The notes under the pieces are model-generated. The model was not told the DNA's origin. It ran no database searches and saw nothing but the letters and a program-made list of their open reading frames with translations. From contig SVMF01000018.1 of assembly GCA_015067565.1 (NCBI GenBank), positions 1-51,494 of the forward strand: a DNA stretch of 51,494 nt, in the 5' to 3' direction. Numbering within the stretch: the stretch's first letter is position 1; each line of letters begins with the position of its first letter. Positions 42,682-50,830 of this stretch are shown here, in pieces. The position numbers and the translations under genes were made by a program. Source of the stretch: Oscillospiraceae bacterium (GTDB lineage: Bacteria > Bacillota > Clostridia > Oscillospirales > Oscillospiraceae).

Positions 42682-44113
42682 GCGGTCTCCTCCGTTCTGC
42701 ATTGCGGCGCCGTGCGGCGGCACGCTTCTTGGCCTTGCGGATGTTGATGGTACGTAGGATGATTAGAAGGATCAAAAGCAGCGCGACTATCAAAATCGGC
42801 AGCGACAGATACCAGTACTCGGAGAACCACGATTTTGTATCGTCGGCGACCTCGGGGACCGTCTGCGTGAGCTGCGGCTGCGTGGGGTGCTCCTCTTTGA
42901 GTCGGTCGACCGCCGTGACGCACACGGCAGGAGCGCTTGCTACGGGTTGGCCGTTGTAATAGGCGGTGACGATACCGACTTCCTGACCTTCATCCAAGGG
43001 AGCCTGAAGGGGAGCGGTCGTGTAGCTGACTGAGGTCTGAATGTCCGCTGCGGTGCAGCCTGCGGGCAGAAGCACCGTCCGATTCTCTGCGGAACGGACG
43101 ACGATGGTGTCGCGCCCGTCGGCATACAGAACATTGGGCATATCCGCCATCTTTGCTTCTGAGAGAACCTGCACGAAGGAGATATTCTCCAGGCCGTAGC
43201 GGAAGAGCTTTTTGGTTTCGACAAAGCGCTCGTCGCCGAACTCGCCGTTATCGGCGGTCTGGGGCGAGCAGCCCATGACGATGCTCAAAAGATCCATGCC
43301 GTTGTTGGAGGCTGTCGAGATCAGGCAGCCACCGGCGGGGGTGGTGAAGCCTGTCTTGATGCCACTTGCATAGGAATAGTAATATTTGCTGTCGACATCC
43401 GTGCTGGTGAGGTAGTTCGTTGTGTAGAGTGTTCTTTCGCCACTCAGGTTGGTGGCAGGAACAACATAGCTCGTTGCTGTGGCATATTGACGGAAAGTCT
43501 CGTTCTGCCAAGCCCAGCGGGCCAAAAGGGACAGATCGTAAGCCGTGGTATAGTGATTTTCATTGTGCAGGCCGTGGGCGTTAGCGAAATGGGTCGAATT
43601 CATGCCAAGTCGCTTGGCCTGTTTATTCATCAGGGCGACGAAGGAAGAGACGTCGCCGGAAATATGCTCAGCAATGACATTGCAGCCTTCGTTGGCTGAG
43701 GAGATCATGATGCAGTACAACAGATCGTTCAGCGTGAGCTGCTCTCCTTGCTTGAGGCCAGCGGTGCTGCCGAACTCGCTCAGATTCTGAAGGGCGGTTT
43801 CCGAGACAGTAAGAACGGCATCCAAATCGCCGTGCTCGATGGCAAGAATGCAGGTCATGATCTTTGTCAAGCTGGCAGGGAAGAGCTTGAGATCCTTCTG
43901 ATATTCGTAGATCAGCGTGTTGCTGTTGAGTTCAATGAGCATGGCGGCCTTGGCACGCACGGTCAAATCGGTCGAAAAAATGTATGGTGTCAGCGGCTCC
44001 TGCTCGATGGGCGCGTCCTCGTCGGGAATTTCCTCCGTGGCGGAGACCGGAAGCAGGAGCGCAAAGACGGTCAGGAATGCAAGGAAAAAAGCGAAATAAT
44101 GTCTGAATTTCAT
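42674..44113 (-). CDS. D-alanyl-D-alanine carboxypeptidase (DacB/DacF-like PBP)
   Basis: A 479-residue peptidoglycan D,D-carboxypeptidase. The signal peptide ends near residue 25 (VSA). The catalytic set is S81-x-x-K84 (ASLTKIM), S139-A-N141 and K253-T-G (IKTGFTTPAGG). A PBP5-type C-terminal beta domain follows, then a C-terminal membrane helix (about 437-457) with an Arg/Lys-rich tail. The tail helix is longer and more basic than the usual amphipathic anchor. ATG 44113 follows AGGTGAT. A sporulation DacF role is possible, as spoIIAA is 4 kb away. Confidence 0.9.
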   Translation of the reverse strand: MKFRHYFAFFLAFLTVFALLLPVSATEEIPDEDAPIEQEPLTPYIFSTDLTVRAKAAMLIELNSNTLIYEYQKDLKLFPASLTKIMTCILAIEHGDLDAVLTVSETALQNLSEFGSTAGLKQGEQLTLNDLLYCIMISSANEGCNVIAEHISGDVSSFVALMNKQAKRLGMNSTHFANAHGLHNENHYTTAYDLSLLARWAWQNETFRQYATATSYVVPATNLSGERTLYTTNYLTSTDVDSKYYYSYASGIKTGFTTPAGGCLISTASNNGMDLLSIVMGCSPQTADNGEFGDERFVETKKLFRYGLENISFVQVLSEAKMADMPNVLYADGRDTIVVRSAENRTVLLPAGCTAADIQTSVSYTTAPLQAPLDEGQEVGIVTAYYNGQPVASAPAVCVTAVDRLKEEHPTQPQLTQTVPEVADDTKSWFSEYWYLSLPILIVALLLILLIILRTINIRKAKKRAAARRRNAERRRPRG

Positions 44114-44142
44114 AAATATCACCTAAAAATATAGATAAAGCA

Positions 44143-44172
44143 TTGCCGCAGCACATGCATTTGTGGTATAAT
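44143..44172 (+). promoter_or_regulatory. comEA-like gene promoter
   Basis: TTGCCG (44143-44148) and TATAAT (44167-44172) are 18 bp apart, with an extended -10 TGG, in the divergent gap between the carboxypeptidase and the comEA-like gene. Confidence 0.75.
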
Positions 44173-44247
44173 AAATAAAATAGGAATTTGTCGATATTTC
44201 TATTATAACAGAAAACAAAATTAAGTCAACGGAGTTCTGAGAGAAAA

Positions 44248-44676
44248 ATGAAACAGATCAAAGCTTCGGCGGTTTTGGTGATTATGGTTTTGCTCTTTGC
44301 CGCATTTTGCATCGGAATGTATTTTGGCAAGCAAAATAGTGGCGGAGATTTTCGGATTGTTACCGCAAGGGCGAGCCAAGCAACACAGATGCCAACAAGA
44401 CAACCCGAGATTCCGATGAACACGAGAAAGGTCGAGATCGCAACAGTACCAACGACTGTGCCACCGACAACGCAGCCGGGGCCGCTGAACATCAATACAG
44501 CCACGGTTGAGCAGCTGATGACGCTGCCGAACATCGGGCCGACCCTTGCGCAGCGAATCATCGACTACCGCACGGTAAACGGGCCATTTCAGAGCGTGAA
44601 GGAGCTGGATATGGTCGAGGGAATTGGAGAGAAAACCTTGGAAGAATTGCTGGAGCTTGTGACAGTGGAGGAATGA
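44248..44676 (+). CDS. comEA: ComEA-like helix-hairpin-helix protein
   Basis: A 142-residue protein with an N-terminal membrane helix (about 7-26), a Thr/Pro-rich linker (about 48-76) and a C-terminal pair of helix-hairpin-helix motifs (LNINTATVEQLMTLPNIGPTLAQRI in two halves, then LDMVEGIGEKTLEELLELV). ComEA is a surface DNA receptor for natural transformation. No comEB/comEC gene is adjacent, so a competence role is not proven. It precedes a two-component system by 1 bp. Confidence 0.85.
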   Translation: MKQIKASAVLVIMVLLFAAFCIGMYFGKQNSGGDFRIVTARASQATQMPTRQPEIPMNTRKVEIATVPTTVPPTTQPGPLNINTATVEQLMTLPNIGPTLAQRIIDYRTVNGPFQSVKELDMVEGIGEKTLEELLELVTVEE

Positions 44677-44677
44677 C

Positions 44678-45355
44678 ATGAAGATATTGGTTGTAGACGA
44701 CGAAGAACTGCTGGTCAAAGGAATCAAATTCAATCTGCAAAATGATGGCTACGAGGTAATTGCGGGATATGACGGCGAGCAGGCCATTGAACTGGCGCAA
44801 AATCCGGAGGTCAGCCTGATCGTCCTGGATGTGATGATGCCGAAGGTCGACGGCCTGGAGGCTTGCCGCAGGATCCGTGAGTTTTCACAGGTTCCCATCA
44901 TCATGCTGACCGCACGAACCGATGACATGGACAAGCTACTCGGCTTTGAACAGGGCGCAGATGATTATCTGACCAAGCCGTTCAACATTCTGGAGCTGAA
45001 GGCGCGTATCCGTGCGCTTTTGCGCAGGAGCACAAATGCACAGCCGACGCAGCATCGACTGACTATCGGTCGCATTACGATCGACACGCAGGAGCGCAAT
45101 GTTTACTGTGCGGGTCAGTCCGTGGAACTGACGGCCAGGGAATTTGATGTTGTGGAGCTTTTGATGCGCAATGCCAATCGGGTGTATTCCAGAGAGAATC
45201 TGCTCAATGCGGTGTGGGGCTTTGAGGCTTACCGCAGCGATGTTAGAACTGTGGATGTGCATATCCGACGCATCCGCGAGAAACTCGAACGCATTCCGGC
45301 TGAACCGGAGTATTTCATGACCAAGTGGGGAGTTGGGTACTATTTCAAAGCGTAA
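44678..45355 (+). CDS. OmpR/PhoB-family response regulator
   Basis: A 225-residue regulator. The receiver domain has acidic pocket DDEE (8-11 region), phospho-acceptor D51, T79 region (LTAR) and KPF; the winged-helix C-terminal domain contains ELTAREFDVVELLMRN and SDVRTVDVHIRRIREKLE. ATG 44678 follows GTGGAGG. It overlaps the kinase gene and with it and a GerMN lipoprotein forms a compact three-gene operon. Confidence 0.94.
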   Translation: MKILVVDDEELLVKGIKFNLQNDGYEVIAGYDGEQAIELAQNPEVSLIVLDVMMPKVDGLEACRRIREFSQVPIIMLTARTDDMDKLLGFEQGADDYLTKPFNILELKARIRALLRRSTNAQPTQHRLTIGRITIDTQERNVYCAGQSVELTAREFDVVELLMRNANRVYSRENLLNAVWGFEAYRSDVRTVDVHIRRIREKLERIPAEPEYFMTKWGVGYYFKA

Positions 45356-46775
45356 AAGGAGGCTGCCGCTCCGACCGAGCAGCTCGCAGTTGAGAAATGC
45401 AATTACATATATTTTGCTGACGGCGAGTGTGCTGTTGCTTTTGAATGTGTACACCTCCTCGACCATGCGAAGCATGATCTTTGCCGCCCAGCACCGATCT
45501 TTGGAGGACAAGGCGCAGCTTCTGGTCACGGCACTTTTGCAGACAGATGAGCTGCAGGAGTATTCGGTTAGGCAGACGGTCAACTCCATGGAGCATATCA
45601 ACACGACCCGTACCATTGTGACCGACGAGAGTGCCGTTGCACTCTACGACTCTTTGGAAACGGGTAGTGCGCAGGGGAAGCTTGTGCTTTTTCCCGAGAT
45701 CATGACCGCGTTGGGCGGAGATGATGTCTTTTTCTGCCGCTTTGAGCAGGAGGCAGTGGAGAGCCGCACAGCGGTACCTCTGATGCGAAACGGAGAGCTC
45801 CTGGGCGTGGTATACCTGATGGAGTACGATACCGATCAGGGTGCACTGATCTCTGCGTTGCAGCGCAATGTGCTCAGCATCTCCGTGGCCTTGGAAATTG
45901 CGATTATCCTGATGTCGTTTTTCTTCTCGACCGCTTTTTCCCGAAGGATGCAGCGCATTTTGCACTCCGTCCGCAGTATGCGCGGCGGCGATTATGCAAA
46001 CAAAATCCGCATAAAGGGACACGACGAACTGGCACGACTCGGTCGGGAATTCAACGAGCTGGCAGAGCGTCTGGATGCATCGGAGCAACAGCGCAGACAG
46101 TTCGTTTCCGATGCTTCACACGAGCTGAAAACACCCTTGGCCTCGATCAAGCTGCTGTCAGATTCCATTTTGCAGAACGAAATGGATGCGCAGACACAAC
46201 GAGAATTTATCGAGGACATCGGCCGCGAGGCAGACCGTCTGGGCAGATTGACGCAAAAGCTTCTGACGCTGACGAAACTCGACAGCGCTTTGGAGGAGGA
46301 GCGAGAGATGACGCAGGCGGCGCAGACGGTCGACAAGGTCGTTCGGATGCTCAGACCGCTTGCGAAGCTGCGCAATGTAACCATCGAGTGCAATACGCAG
46401 GATGCTACGCTCATGATGGTCGAGGACGATCTGTATCAGATCGTTTTCAACCTGACGGAAAATGCCATCAAGTACAACCGCAACGGTGGCTGGGTCGGGA
46501 TCAACCTGACTTGCGAAGACGAAAATGTTGTGCTGCAGGTTGCCGATAGCGGTGTTGGCATACCATCTGAGTCGATGAACTATGTTTTTGACCGCTTCTA
46601 TCGTGTTGACAAGGGCCGCTCCCGTGCGGCCGGAGGTTCCGGGCTGGGCCTGTCGATCGTTCACGACATGGTCAAAAGAAACTATGGCGAGATCACGGTT
46701 GAGGCTCGCAGCGAGGGTGGTACGATCTTTACGGTGAACCTTCCTGCATTCGAGGCGAAGGAGGATGGAGTATGA
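45333..46775 (+). CDS. Membrane sensor histidine kinase
   Basis: A 480-residue kinase. The first membrane helix is about 24-41, an extracytoplasmic sensor of about 140 residues follows, then a second helix (about 186-205) and HAMP. H box DASHELKTPLASI, N box NLTENAIKYN, G1 VADSGVGIP, F box FDRFYR and G2 GGSGLGLSIV are all intact. The start is uncertain: TTG 45333 gives the longest frame, while AGGAGG at about 45356-45361 would favour a start further in. The end overlaps the lipoprotein start (ATGA). Confidence 0.92.
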   Translation: MGTISKRKRRLPLRPSSSQLRNAITYILLTASVLLLLNVYTSSTMRSMIFAAQHRSLEDKAQLLVTALLQTDELQEYSVRQTVNSMEHINTTRTIVTDESAVALYDSLETGSAQGKLVLFPEIMTALGGDDVFFCRFEQEAVESRTAVPLMRNGELLGVVYLMEYDTDQGALISALQRNVLSISVALEIAIILMSFFFSTAFSRRMQRILHSVRSMRGGDYANKIRIKGHDELARLGREFNELAERLDASEQQRRQFVSDASHELKTPLASIKLLSDSILQNEMDAQTQREFIEDIGREADRLGRLTQKLLTLTKLDSALEEEREMTQAAQTVDKVVRMLRPLAKLRNVTIECNTQDATLMMVEDDLYQIVFNLTENAIKYNRNGGWVGINLTCEDENVVLQVADSGVGIPSESMNYVFDRFYRVDKGRSRAAGGSGLGLSIVHDMVKRNYGEITVEARSEGGTIFTVNLPAFEAKEDGV

Positions 46776-48049
46776 AACATAGATTGTGTTCCCTCCTGCT
46801 CCTGCTGAGCTTATTGCTTACAGCCTGCCAAACCAAGACGCAATCGCCTGCGGATGACTCGTTTGCTCTTTATTTCCCGAGAACGCAGGTTTCCATGACG
46901 GATGGAAGTATGACAAAAATGACCGTAGAGCTCAGCGAAGAAGACCGAAACATCAAGCAGCTTATGGAGGTCTATATGGCCGCGATTGCGCCGAAGGGTG
47001 CCTATCATGCCATCGAGGGATGGATGCTGGATAATGCATATCTGGAGGGTACGACGGCGGTGATCAATTTCAGTGGGCCAGAGATGAGCAGCCTGCAAGC
47101 CAATGTGGCAGCGGCCTGCCTGCTGCAGACGCTGATGCAGCTTCCGAACATTGATGCGGTTCGCTTGGGGGTGCCGGGCATTTCACAGCCGATCAGCTTG
47201 ACCTATCAGGAGCTGCTGCTCAGCGACACGGGAATGCTTCCGCAGAAGGAATCGATCGTATATTATGTTCCCGATGAGTACGGCCGCTTCCTGTCCCGCC
47301 AAAGACACACCGTTGAGGCGATGGAACTGCAGGAAAAACCGGGCTATGTTTTGCAGCTGCTTCTGAAACATATTTCGGAAGAAACAAGATTGTTGGGAAT
47401 TGTGATTGAAAATGGCATTTGTACCGTAAATTTGTCGTCGGAATTTGTCAGCAATATGCCAAGGAGCTTCCAGGCCGAGCGTCTTTCCGTCTATTCCATA
47501 GTCAATTCGTTGACGGAAATGACCGAAATTACAGCGGTCGATTTTTGGATCGAGGGGGCACCTTTGCAGGAACTGAGCTTTATGGAGCTTCCTGCCGGAT
47601 TGCAACGCAAGGAATCCCTGATCGCACCATTGGACACCAATGTGGAACACGCGACCTTGTATGTTTCGTGCGATGCCGAGAGGCTGGTTGCGCTGCCGTG
47701 TGGCCTTCAGAATCCGGAGGGAAAGGATATCAAGGAGCTTGCTTTGCAGGAACTGATCGGTTTTGAATCCGCAGATGGAGCATTTGGTTGCATCCCCGAG
47801 GGGACACGGATGCTGTCACTGCGTATGGAGGGCAATGCCTGCATCATCGACTTGACGGGCGAGTTTCTCTCGGGTTGCAAGAATTCACAGCAGGAGCTGC
47901 TTGCGGTCAAGAGCATCGTTGCCACAATGTGCGCTTTTGAGAATGTTTCATCGGTAGAAATTCTGGTGGAGGGCCTCGAACCGACCTATCAGGTCAATTG
48001 GCTGAAAAATGTCCGCCAAACGGAGTTGAGCTGGTTTGCGGAGGGATAA
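46772..48049 (+). CDS. GerMN-domain lipoprotein with three repeats
   Basis: A 425-residue lipoprotein. The signal peptide ends in lipobox LLTAC (Cys 19). Three successive GerMN-like units are seen, ending near 150 (IDAVRLGVPG), 265 (ITAVDFWIEGAP) and 400 (VSSVEILVEGLE), each with an acidic/hydrophobic strand pattern (VINFSGPE, CTVNLSSEF, CIIDLTGEF). Bacillus GerM, a spore cortex/germination lipoprotein, has two. ATG 46772 overlaps the kinase stop. Regulator-kinase-GerMN lipoprotein is the order of the actinobacterial MtrA-MtrB-LpqB system. Confidence 0.87.
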   Translation: MKHRLCSLLLLLSLLLTACQTKTQSPADDSFALYFPRTQVSMTDGSMTKMTVELSEEDRNIKQLMEVYMAAIAPKGAYHAIEGWMLDNAYLEGTTAVINFSGPEMSSLQANVAAACLLQTLMQLPNIDAVRLGVPGISQPISLTYQELLLSDTGMLPQKESIVYYVPDEYGRFLSRQRHTVEAMELQEKPGYVLQLLLKHISEETRLLGIVIENGICTVNLSSEFVSNMPRSFQAERLSVYSIVNSLTEMTEITAVDFWIEGAPLQELSFMELPAGLQRKESLIAPLDTNVEHATLYVSCDAERLVALPCGLQNPEGKDIKELALQELIGFESADGAFGCIPEGTRMLSLRMEGNACIIDLTGEFLSGCKNSQQELLAVKSIVATMCAFENVSSVEILVEGLEPTYQVNWLKNVRQTELSWFAEG

Positions 48050-48100
48050 TATTTTTCCGCTCCCAATTCGACAAACACCACAACTGCAAACAGATATACT

Positions 48101-48132
48101 AAACCCACATGGTTCATCCATGTGGGTTTTTT
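48101..48132 (+). terminator. Rho-independent terminator between the GerMN gene and spoIIAA
   Basis: AAACCCACATGG (48101-48112) and CCATGTGGGTTT (48118-48129), loop TTCAT, then a T run to 48132. It separates the regulator operon from spoIIA. A TATACT (48095-48100) just before it has no good -35. Confidence 0.9.
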
Positions 48133-48150
48133 CTACAAAGGAGGGATTCA

Positions 48151-48477
48151 ATGAAGCTGACGAGTTATGTACAGGAACGACAGCTGACCATTGTGCTGAC
48201 GGGAGAGATCGACCATCATTGCGCCCGTGAGATGATGCAGAATATTTCGGAGAAAATTGATCTGTATTTACCGCTCAGGTGTATTTTAGATTTTTCAGAG
48301 GTGCGCTTTATGGACTCGAGTGGAATTGCGGTTGTTTTGCACACGCTGCGCAATATGAGATCGCTGGACGGAAAGCTGATTTTGCAAAACATACCACCGC
48401 AGGCATACAAGGTCTTGCGCGCAGCTGGGATCGAAAAGATTACAGACATCAAGGAGGAACTGCATAGTGAGGGGTGA
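48151..48477 (+). CDS. spoIIAA: Anti-sigma F factor antagonist
   Basis: A 108-residue STAS-domain protein. GEIDHHCARE (18-27) and RFMDSSGIAVVL (52-63) are typical; S57 in DSSG is the residue phosphorylated by SpoIIAB (Ser58 in B. subtilis). Unphosphorylated SpoIIAA frees sigma F in the forespore. ATG 48151 follows AAAGGAGGG. First gene of spoIIAA-spoIIAB-sigF. Confidence 0.95.
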   Translation: MKLTSYVQERQLTIVLTGEIDHHCAREMMQNISEKIDLYLPLRCILDFSEVRFMDSSGIAVVLHTLRNMRSLDGKLILQNIPPQAYKVLRAAGIEKITDIKEELHSEG

Positions 48478-48907
48478 AAATTACATCAGTATCGAATTTC
48501 CGAGCAGGTCTTGCAACGAGGCTCTGGCACGAGGGGTGATCGCCTGCTTTGCCGCGCAGCTCGACCCAACCATGGACGAACTGGGCGACATCAAGACGGC
48601 CGTGTCTGAGGCAGTGACCAATTGCATCGTTCATGCCTATCCCGATGACGTCGGACCGATTCTCCTGAAGGCTCGGATTTTGGATGAGAATGTGCTGGAC
48701 ATTGTTGTGAAGGATCGTGGCTGCGGCATTGCCGATGTGGATCAGGCGAGCAAGCCGATGTTCACGACCGGCGGAGAGGAACGCAGCGGAATGGGTATCA
48801 CGATTATGGAGAGCTTTATGAGCGAGTTTCGCATCAGCTCGACACTTGGTAAGGGGACAAGCGTGCATATGAAGCGGAAGATCGTCCGCCGCGGAGGGAA
48901 GAAGTGA
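48467..48907 (+). CDS. spoIIAB: Anti-sigma F factor, serine kinase
   Basis: A 146-residue GHKL-fold kinase. N box EAVTNCIVHAY (about 49-59), G1 DRGCGIADV and the lid/G2 ERSGMGITIME are intact. It binds sigma F with ATP or phosphorylates SpoIIAA. GTG 48467 follows AAGGAGG (48451-48457) and overlaps spoIIAA by 11 nt. The stop overlaps sigF (GTGA). Confidence 0.95.
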   Translation: MRGENYISIEFPSRSCNEALARGVIACFAAQLDPTMDELGDIKTAVSEAVTNCIVHAYPDDVGPILLKARILDENVLDIVVKDRGCGIADVDQASKPMFTTGGEERSGMGITIMESFMSEFRISSTLGKGTSVHMKRKIVRRGGKK

Positions 48908-49614
48908 TCGACGGTCAGGAAGAACTGCTGTTTGCAGCGAAACACGGGGATCGGGAAGCTTATGAGGCGCTTGTGATCAACAATAATGGTCTGATTTGGT
49001 CGATCGCGCGCAGATATTTCGGTCGGGGGGTCGATCCGGACGATCTGTACCAGCTCGGCTGTCTTGGCTTTTTGAAGGCCGTAGAGGGGTTTGATCTGGA
49101 ATATGGCACGCAGTTTTCGACCTATGCTGTGCCGAAGATCTCAGGAGAGATTCGTCGGTTTTTGCGGGATGATGGCAGCATCAAGGTCAGCCGAAGCCTG
49201 AAAGAACGAGCGCAAATGCTGAAAAACCTGCGGCAAAGGCTGTCGTTGCAGCTTTCGCGCGAACCGACTCTCTCAGAGCTGAGTGAGGCAAGTGGCCTTG
49301 AGGTCGAACAGATCGCCATGGCGGAAACGGCAACGGGAACGACTGAGTCGATCCAGCGGCGCAGCGGCGAAGACGGTGTGAGCCTGGAGGATTTGCTGCC
49401 ATCGGGTGAGCCGGAGGAGCAACTTGTGGAGAAGATTGCCTTGATGGAGGCAATCGAGCACCTGAATGAGAGGGAACAGATGGTGATCAAGCTGCGATAT
49501 TTTCACGGCCTCACACAGGATAAGACGGCGAAGATCCTAAGCGTCTCTCAGGTGCAGATCTCACGCATTGAGAAGAAGGCACTGCTTTCCTTGCGAAATT
49601 ACATAAGTTTGTGA
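48904..49614 (+). CDS. sigF: Forespore sigma factor F
   Basis: A 236-residue sigma-70-family factor with regions 2 (LIWSIARRYFGRGVDPDDLYQLG, FDLEYGTQFSTYAVP), 3 and 4 (HLNEREQMVIKLRYFHGLTQ, VSQVQISRIEKKAL). The place after spoIIAB makes it sigma F rather than G. GTG 48904 follows GGAGG. It directs early forespore transcription. A tRNA promoter begins only 8 bp after its stop, and no terminator of its own is seen. Confidence 0.94.
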   Translation: MIDGQEELLFAAKHGDREAYEALVINNNGLIWSIARRYFGRGVDPDDLYQLGCLGFLKAVEGFDLEYGTQFSTYAVPKISGEIRRFLRDDGSIKVSRSLKERAQMLKNLRQRLSLQLSREPTLSELSEASGLEVEQIAMAETATGTTESIQRRSGEDGVSLEDLLPSGEPEEQLVEKIALMEAIEHLNEREQMVIKLRYFHGLTQDKTAKILSVSQVQISRIEKKALLSLRNYISL

Positions 49615-49622
49615 AAAAAAGC

Positions 49623-49651
49623 TTGACAATGTGGCGCAAATGCGGTAAAAT
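49623..49651 (+). promoter_or_regulatory. tRNA-Thr promoter
   Basis: TTGACA (49623-49628) and TAAAAT (49646-49651) are 17 bp apart. AAAAAAAGC immediately upstream matches the tRNA-Ser promoter exactly. Confidence 0.88.
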
Positions 49652-49672
49652 AAACTCTGCGAATCGCACCAT

Positions 49673-49748
49673 GCTACTGTGGCTCAGCAGGTAGAGCAGC
49701 TGATTCGTAATCAGCAGGTCGCCGGTTCGAGTCCGGCCAGTAGCTCCA
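49673..49748 (+). tRNA. tRNA-Thr (anticodon CGT)
   Basis: A 76-nt tRNA. Acceptor GCTACTG pairs with CAGTAGC, with discriminator T and encoded CCA. The anticodon arm CTGAT-TCGTAA-TCAG gives CGT. D arm GGCTCAGCAGGTAGAGC and T arm CCGGTTCGAGTCCGG are standard. Confidence 0.96.
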
Positions 49749-49750
49749 AG

Positions 49751-49786
49751 AAAACAGCCTTTTTCCAACGGAAATCGGCTGTTTTT
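49751..49786 (+). terminator. tRNA-Thr terminator
   Basis: AAAACAGCC (49751-49759) and GGCTGTTTT (49777-49785) with a T run, starting 2 nt after the tRNA. Confidence 0.87.
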
Positions 49787-49868
49787 CTAATTTTTCGGAG
49801 CATTATGAAAAGCACGTTTTTAGATTTGACGCACAACTTCATATTTTTTGGTTTTTGGCGCACAAAAT

Positions 49869-49904
49869 AGGCAGCAGTCTGTAATAGACCGCTGCCTGTT
49901 TTTT
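49869..49904. terminator. Terminator of the zeta-like gene cluster
   Basis: AGGCAGC(A)GTCT and AGAC(C)GCTGCCT form a stem with one mismatch followed by TTTTTT on the plus strand. It could close plus-strand transcription; the small minus-strand gene ends inside its T run. Confidence 0.65.
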
Positions 49905-50013
49905 ATGCCCTTTTCTGTCTGAGAAGCACATCTGTGATGCACTCCGCGGCTTTTTGTTTGCTTTCTTCAATGATGTGCGCATAGAAGTTTTCGGTTCCTT
50001 CATAGTGCATCAT
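49903..50013 (-). CDS. Small 36-residue protein downstream of the zeta-like gene
   Basis: A short frame starting at ATG 50013 (or 50010) and overlapping the zeta-like stop. It reads MMHYEGTENFYAHIIEESKQ and continues for 16 residues, ending LLRQKRA. It is amphipathic and helical in pattern. An AGGA lies just before the start. I do not recognise it. It could be a cotranslated small partner of the kinase, or the surviving end of a larger gene. Confidence 0.45.
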   Translation of the reverse strand: MMHYEGTENFYAHIIEESKQKAAECITDVLLRQKRA

Positions 50014-50572
50014 TCCTGTTTAAATAAGTCTGCAGCTCTGCAAGCCACGCAGGACAGCGGGTACCGATGGGCAACAGTTCGCCGTTGCGGTACTCAGCTA
50101 CCTTCACGAATCCGTTGTCATTGTCATAAAACTCGGCTTCATCGCAGTAAGGCAGGATCTTCTCCACAGATTCCCAGCGACCACCGAAACGACGCATCAC
50201 ATCGTCATGGTCAATATCATGTCCACCACGCTTTACACGGTTTGCAATACGGTCTAAGCTCTCCTGTGCGGTGTCTAATGCGATGTAGTACAATCGGACA
50301 TGATAGCCTGCTTCGCGTGCTTGCCTTGCAGTTTGCTCCGTCTTAAAGCCCGAAAGCGTGGTCTCCTGCGTAAAAGATACATTCCGCTGCAAACATTCGC
50401 GGATTTTCAAAACAGCCGCTTTACCGCCTTCAAGCACATTTCCGCCCAAATCAGCGGTAATCTTGTCTACATCGATGAGCGTACCAAGATCGTTGCGGCT
50501 CCCTTTCAGAACACCGGAAAAGCTGCTTTTGCCTACACCGTTTACGCCACCGATGATATTATAGATTCTCAT
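50000..50572 (-). CDS. Zeta-toxin-like P-loop kinase
   Basis: A 190-residue P-loop protein of the zeta toxin/AAA kinase group. Walker A GGVNGVGKSS (8-17), DVDKITADLGG near 34, ETTLSGF near 70 and IANRVKRGGHDI (about 108) with the DD/RF helix match the short chromosomal zeta-like kinases. Zeta toxins phosphorylate UDP-GlcNAc; short relatives may have other nucleotide-sugar or small-molecule targets. No classical epsilon antitoxin gene is adjacent. An SD-like GGAGG lies before ATG 50572. Confidence 0.8.
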   Translation of the reverse strand: MRIYNIIGGVNGVGKSSFSGVLKGSRNDLGTLIDVDKITADLGGNVLEGGKAAVLKIRECLQRNVSFTQETTLSGFKTEQTARQAREAGYHVRLYYIALDTAQESLDRIANRVKRGGHDIDHDDVMRRFGGRWESVEKILPYCDEAEFYDNDNGFVKVAEYRNGELLPIGTRCPAWLAELQTYLNRNDAL

Positions 50573-50595
50573 ATCGATTCCTCCACGAACTTACT

Positions 50596-50830
50596 ATTAT
50601 AGCTCACCTGCTTTATATTTTATCAACTTTCCGATGTTTACCCGATAAGTAAAGCGACTGTTTCCCTTGATCGTCTCGCAAAAAGGGCAATGCCCGTTGT
50701 GTGCCTTTATACGAATTTCCTGCGCAGTTGTGCCGTTCTATAACTACTGTGCCGCCTCTGTCGGACCTATCTTTAGGAGAGCACACAAATCCTCAACTGT
50801 TAAAATAGCTTTCCGCTGTTGGGGATTAGG
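50596..50830 (-). pseudogene. Excisionase-like DNA-binding gene remnant
   Basis: In one minus-strand frame the translation gives AILTVEDLCALLKIGPTEAAQ, a helix-turn-helix start of excisionase type. Two stop codons (TAG, TTA between, TAG) follow at about 50746-50738, then the same frame resumes with EIRIKAHNGHCPFCETIKG and an SRFTYRVNIGKLIKY part. That pattern resembles the wing of element-encoded excisionases. With internal stops and no start codon it is a remnant. The family call is tentative. Confidence 0.5.

Noticed and set aside
49673-49748. Search for an attL/attR-type duplication of the tRNA-Thr 3' end.
   Set aside because: No second copy of the tRNA 3' sequence was seen in the remaining window; it may lie beyond 51494.
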